Assembly: GCA_034387635.1 (NCBI GenBank)
Contig: JAOANU010000006.1
Span: forward strand, 682,001 to 746,000
DNA length: 64,000 nucleotides
Direction of reading: 5' to 3'
Source: Rhodosporidiobolus odoratus
Lineage: Eukaryota; Basidiomycota; Microbotryomycetes; Sporidiobolales; Sporidiobolaceae
Part shown: positions 63,188 to 64,000 of the stretch, one piece after another
Layout: every line of letters begins with the position of its first letter
Position numbering within the stretch: the stretch's first letter is position 1
Translations under genes and position numbers: made by a program
Notes under the pieces: generated by a model
What the model was told of the DNA's origin: nothing
The model's database searches: none
The model's input: only the letters and a program-made list of their open reading frames with translations

Positions 63188-64000
63188 CTACTCCTCATCA
63201 CTCTCATCCAAATCCATTGTCTCATACGTCTTCCCACCCGCCTGAGTCGCCTGCGTCCTCCCCTCTTTCAACCTCTTCTGATGTGCCTCTGTCCTGCGCG
63301 CCAATCCGACGTCTTGCTCCAACGTCCCTAGCGTGAGCGTCTTGGGACAGCCCGCGACGGGACACTGCACTGAACCGCGGTTTTGACGGAACATTTCTTT
63401 GATGGCTTCGCCGGAGAAGGAGTGAGGGCAGACAGTACTGTGGAAGGAAAGGGTAATAAGCGCGCGGTACAGCCTCGTGTCAAGGGAAGTGACGTACGAG
63501 GTGTAGGGATCCTCGTAGGGCGCGAGCGTGATGGGGCATGCGAAGGTCACGCGCTCTGCGCCGATCTCAAGCTCCTCATCTGAATCGTCCTCGTCCGCAT
63601 CGGCTGCAGTAAAGATCAAGACAATGTGCTCAGCATATTGGCTTTTGGTAGAGCAAAAGGAACAAAGCGCACCTCGAGGCAAGAAGCGCTTCAAGTTTGG
63701 TACACCCTGCCCGCCTGTTAAGTTCTCCTGCACGGTGTCAAGCAGATCGCGATCGAGGTGAACACACGAGGGCGACCAGACAGAATACGAAAGAAACTTA
63801 CCCAAGTGAGCTCGATGTGACCCTTGTATTGCCCTGATTTGAGGAAGCGCTGCCGTTCGGTTTTCTGGCGGTAAGCCTCTAGCGGTTGCTCCAACTTCTG
63901 CTCATACTGTTTGTAGAGATCGGTCTGTAGCAAGGCGATGGAATCTTAGCACACGCAAGATACCGCCAGAGCCTCCCCCGTAACCGCAATGAGTCGGGGG
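63188..64000 (-). CDS. NSE2: SMC5/6 SUMO ligase Nse2/Mms21 (5' end outside window)
   Basis: E3 SUMO ligase of the Smc5-Smc6 complex. The C-terminal exons carry the SP-RING: 'VTFACPITLAPYEDPYTS' joined across an intron (about 63437-63500) to 'CPHSFSGEAIKEMF' and 'VQCPVAGCPKTLTLGTLEQD', followed by 'VGLARRTEAHQKRLKEG' and an acidic end 'MDLDESDEE', stop at 63188. Upstream exons (63718-63930) have a coiled segment 'YEQKLEQPLEAYRQKTERQR' and 'FLKSGQYKGHIE', as expected for the Smc5-binding N-terminal region. The start codon lies beyond base 64000. The SP-RING with 'CPVxGC' separates it from PIAS/Siz ligases. Confidence 0.85.

Overview
This is a nuclear segment of a GC-rich, intron-dense fungus. 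Compact genes carry many short GT-AG introns (about 55-140 nt), coding sequence strongly prefers G/C at third positions, and the window has a basidiomycete-specific DUF6534 membrane protein, a complex I B14.7 subunit and a siderophore-type MFS carrier. This fits a basidiomycete yeast, most likely Pucciniomycotina (Rhodotorula/Rhodosporidium-like); the placement is an inference from gene content and style. No prokaryotic operon, CRISPR array, intact transposon, rRNA or convincing tRNA was seen. Gene limits below are first to last coding base and include introns.

Layout, left to right: MFS siderophore-type transporter (+); PET127 mitochondrial RNA factor with a long N-terminal extension (-); HEM13 coproporphyrinogen oxidase (+); short-chain dehydrogenase (-); PHA2 prephenate dehydratase without an ACT domain (+); basic nuclear-type protein (+); Ser/Pro-rich protein (+); THG1 (-); RSC9 (+); MDR oxidoreductase (-); complex I B14.7/NDUFA11 (+); mitochondrial ribosomal protein L1 (+); DUF985 cupin (-); multi-FAS1 membrane protein (-); Pro/Gln-rich SS18-like protein (-); SPT4 (+); small hydrophilic protein (-); FAD monooxygenase (-); SMC3 (-); PSO2/SNM1 nuclease (+); F-box protein (-); DUF6534 seven-TM protein (+); CDS1/RAD53 checkpoint kinase (+); a truncated second DUF6534 copy (-); SCL1 proteasome alpha1 (-); HEM12 uroporphyrinogen decarboxylase (+); NSE2/MMS21 SUMO ligase, cut by the window end (-).

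Functional themes. Two consecutive heme enzymes (HEM12, HEM13) and an iron-siderophore-type carrier lie in the window. The right half holds four chromosome-maintenance genes (SMC3, PSO2, CDS1, NSE2); SMC3 and PSO2 share a 156-bp divergent promoter with an MCB-like site, and the CDS1 leader has a perfect ACGCGT box. Several mitochondrial proteins (PET127, NDUFA11, L1, probably HEM13) sit in the left half. These groupings may be chance.

The most notable observations are an unannotated-looking tail-only relic of the DUF6534 gene on the opposite strand beyond CDS1; a start codon apparently split by an intron in SCL1; a 9-nt microexon in SMC3; the ACT-less prephenate dehydratase; and an 18-bp minisatellite coding an HHSPAL-type repeat.
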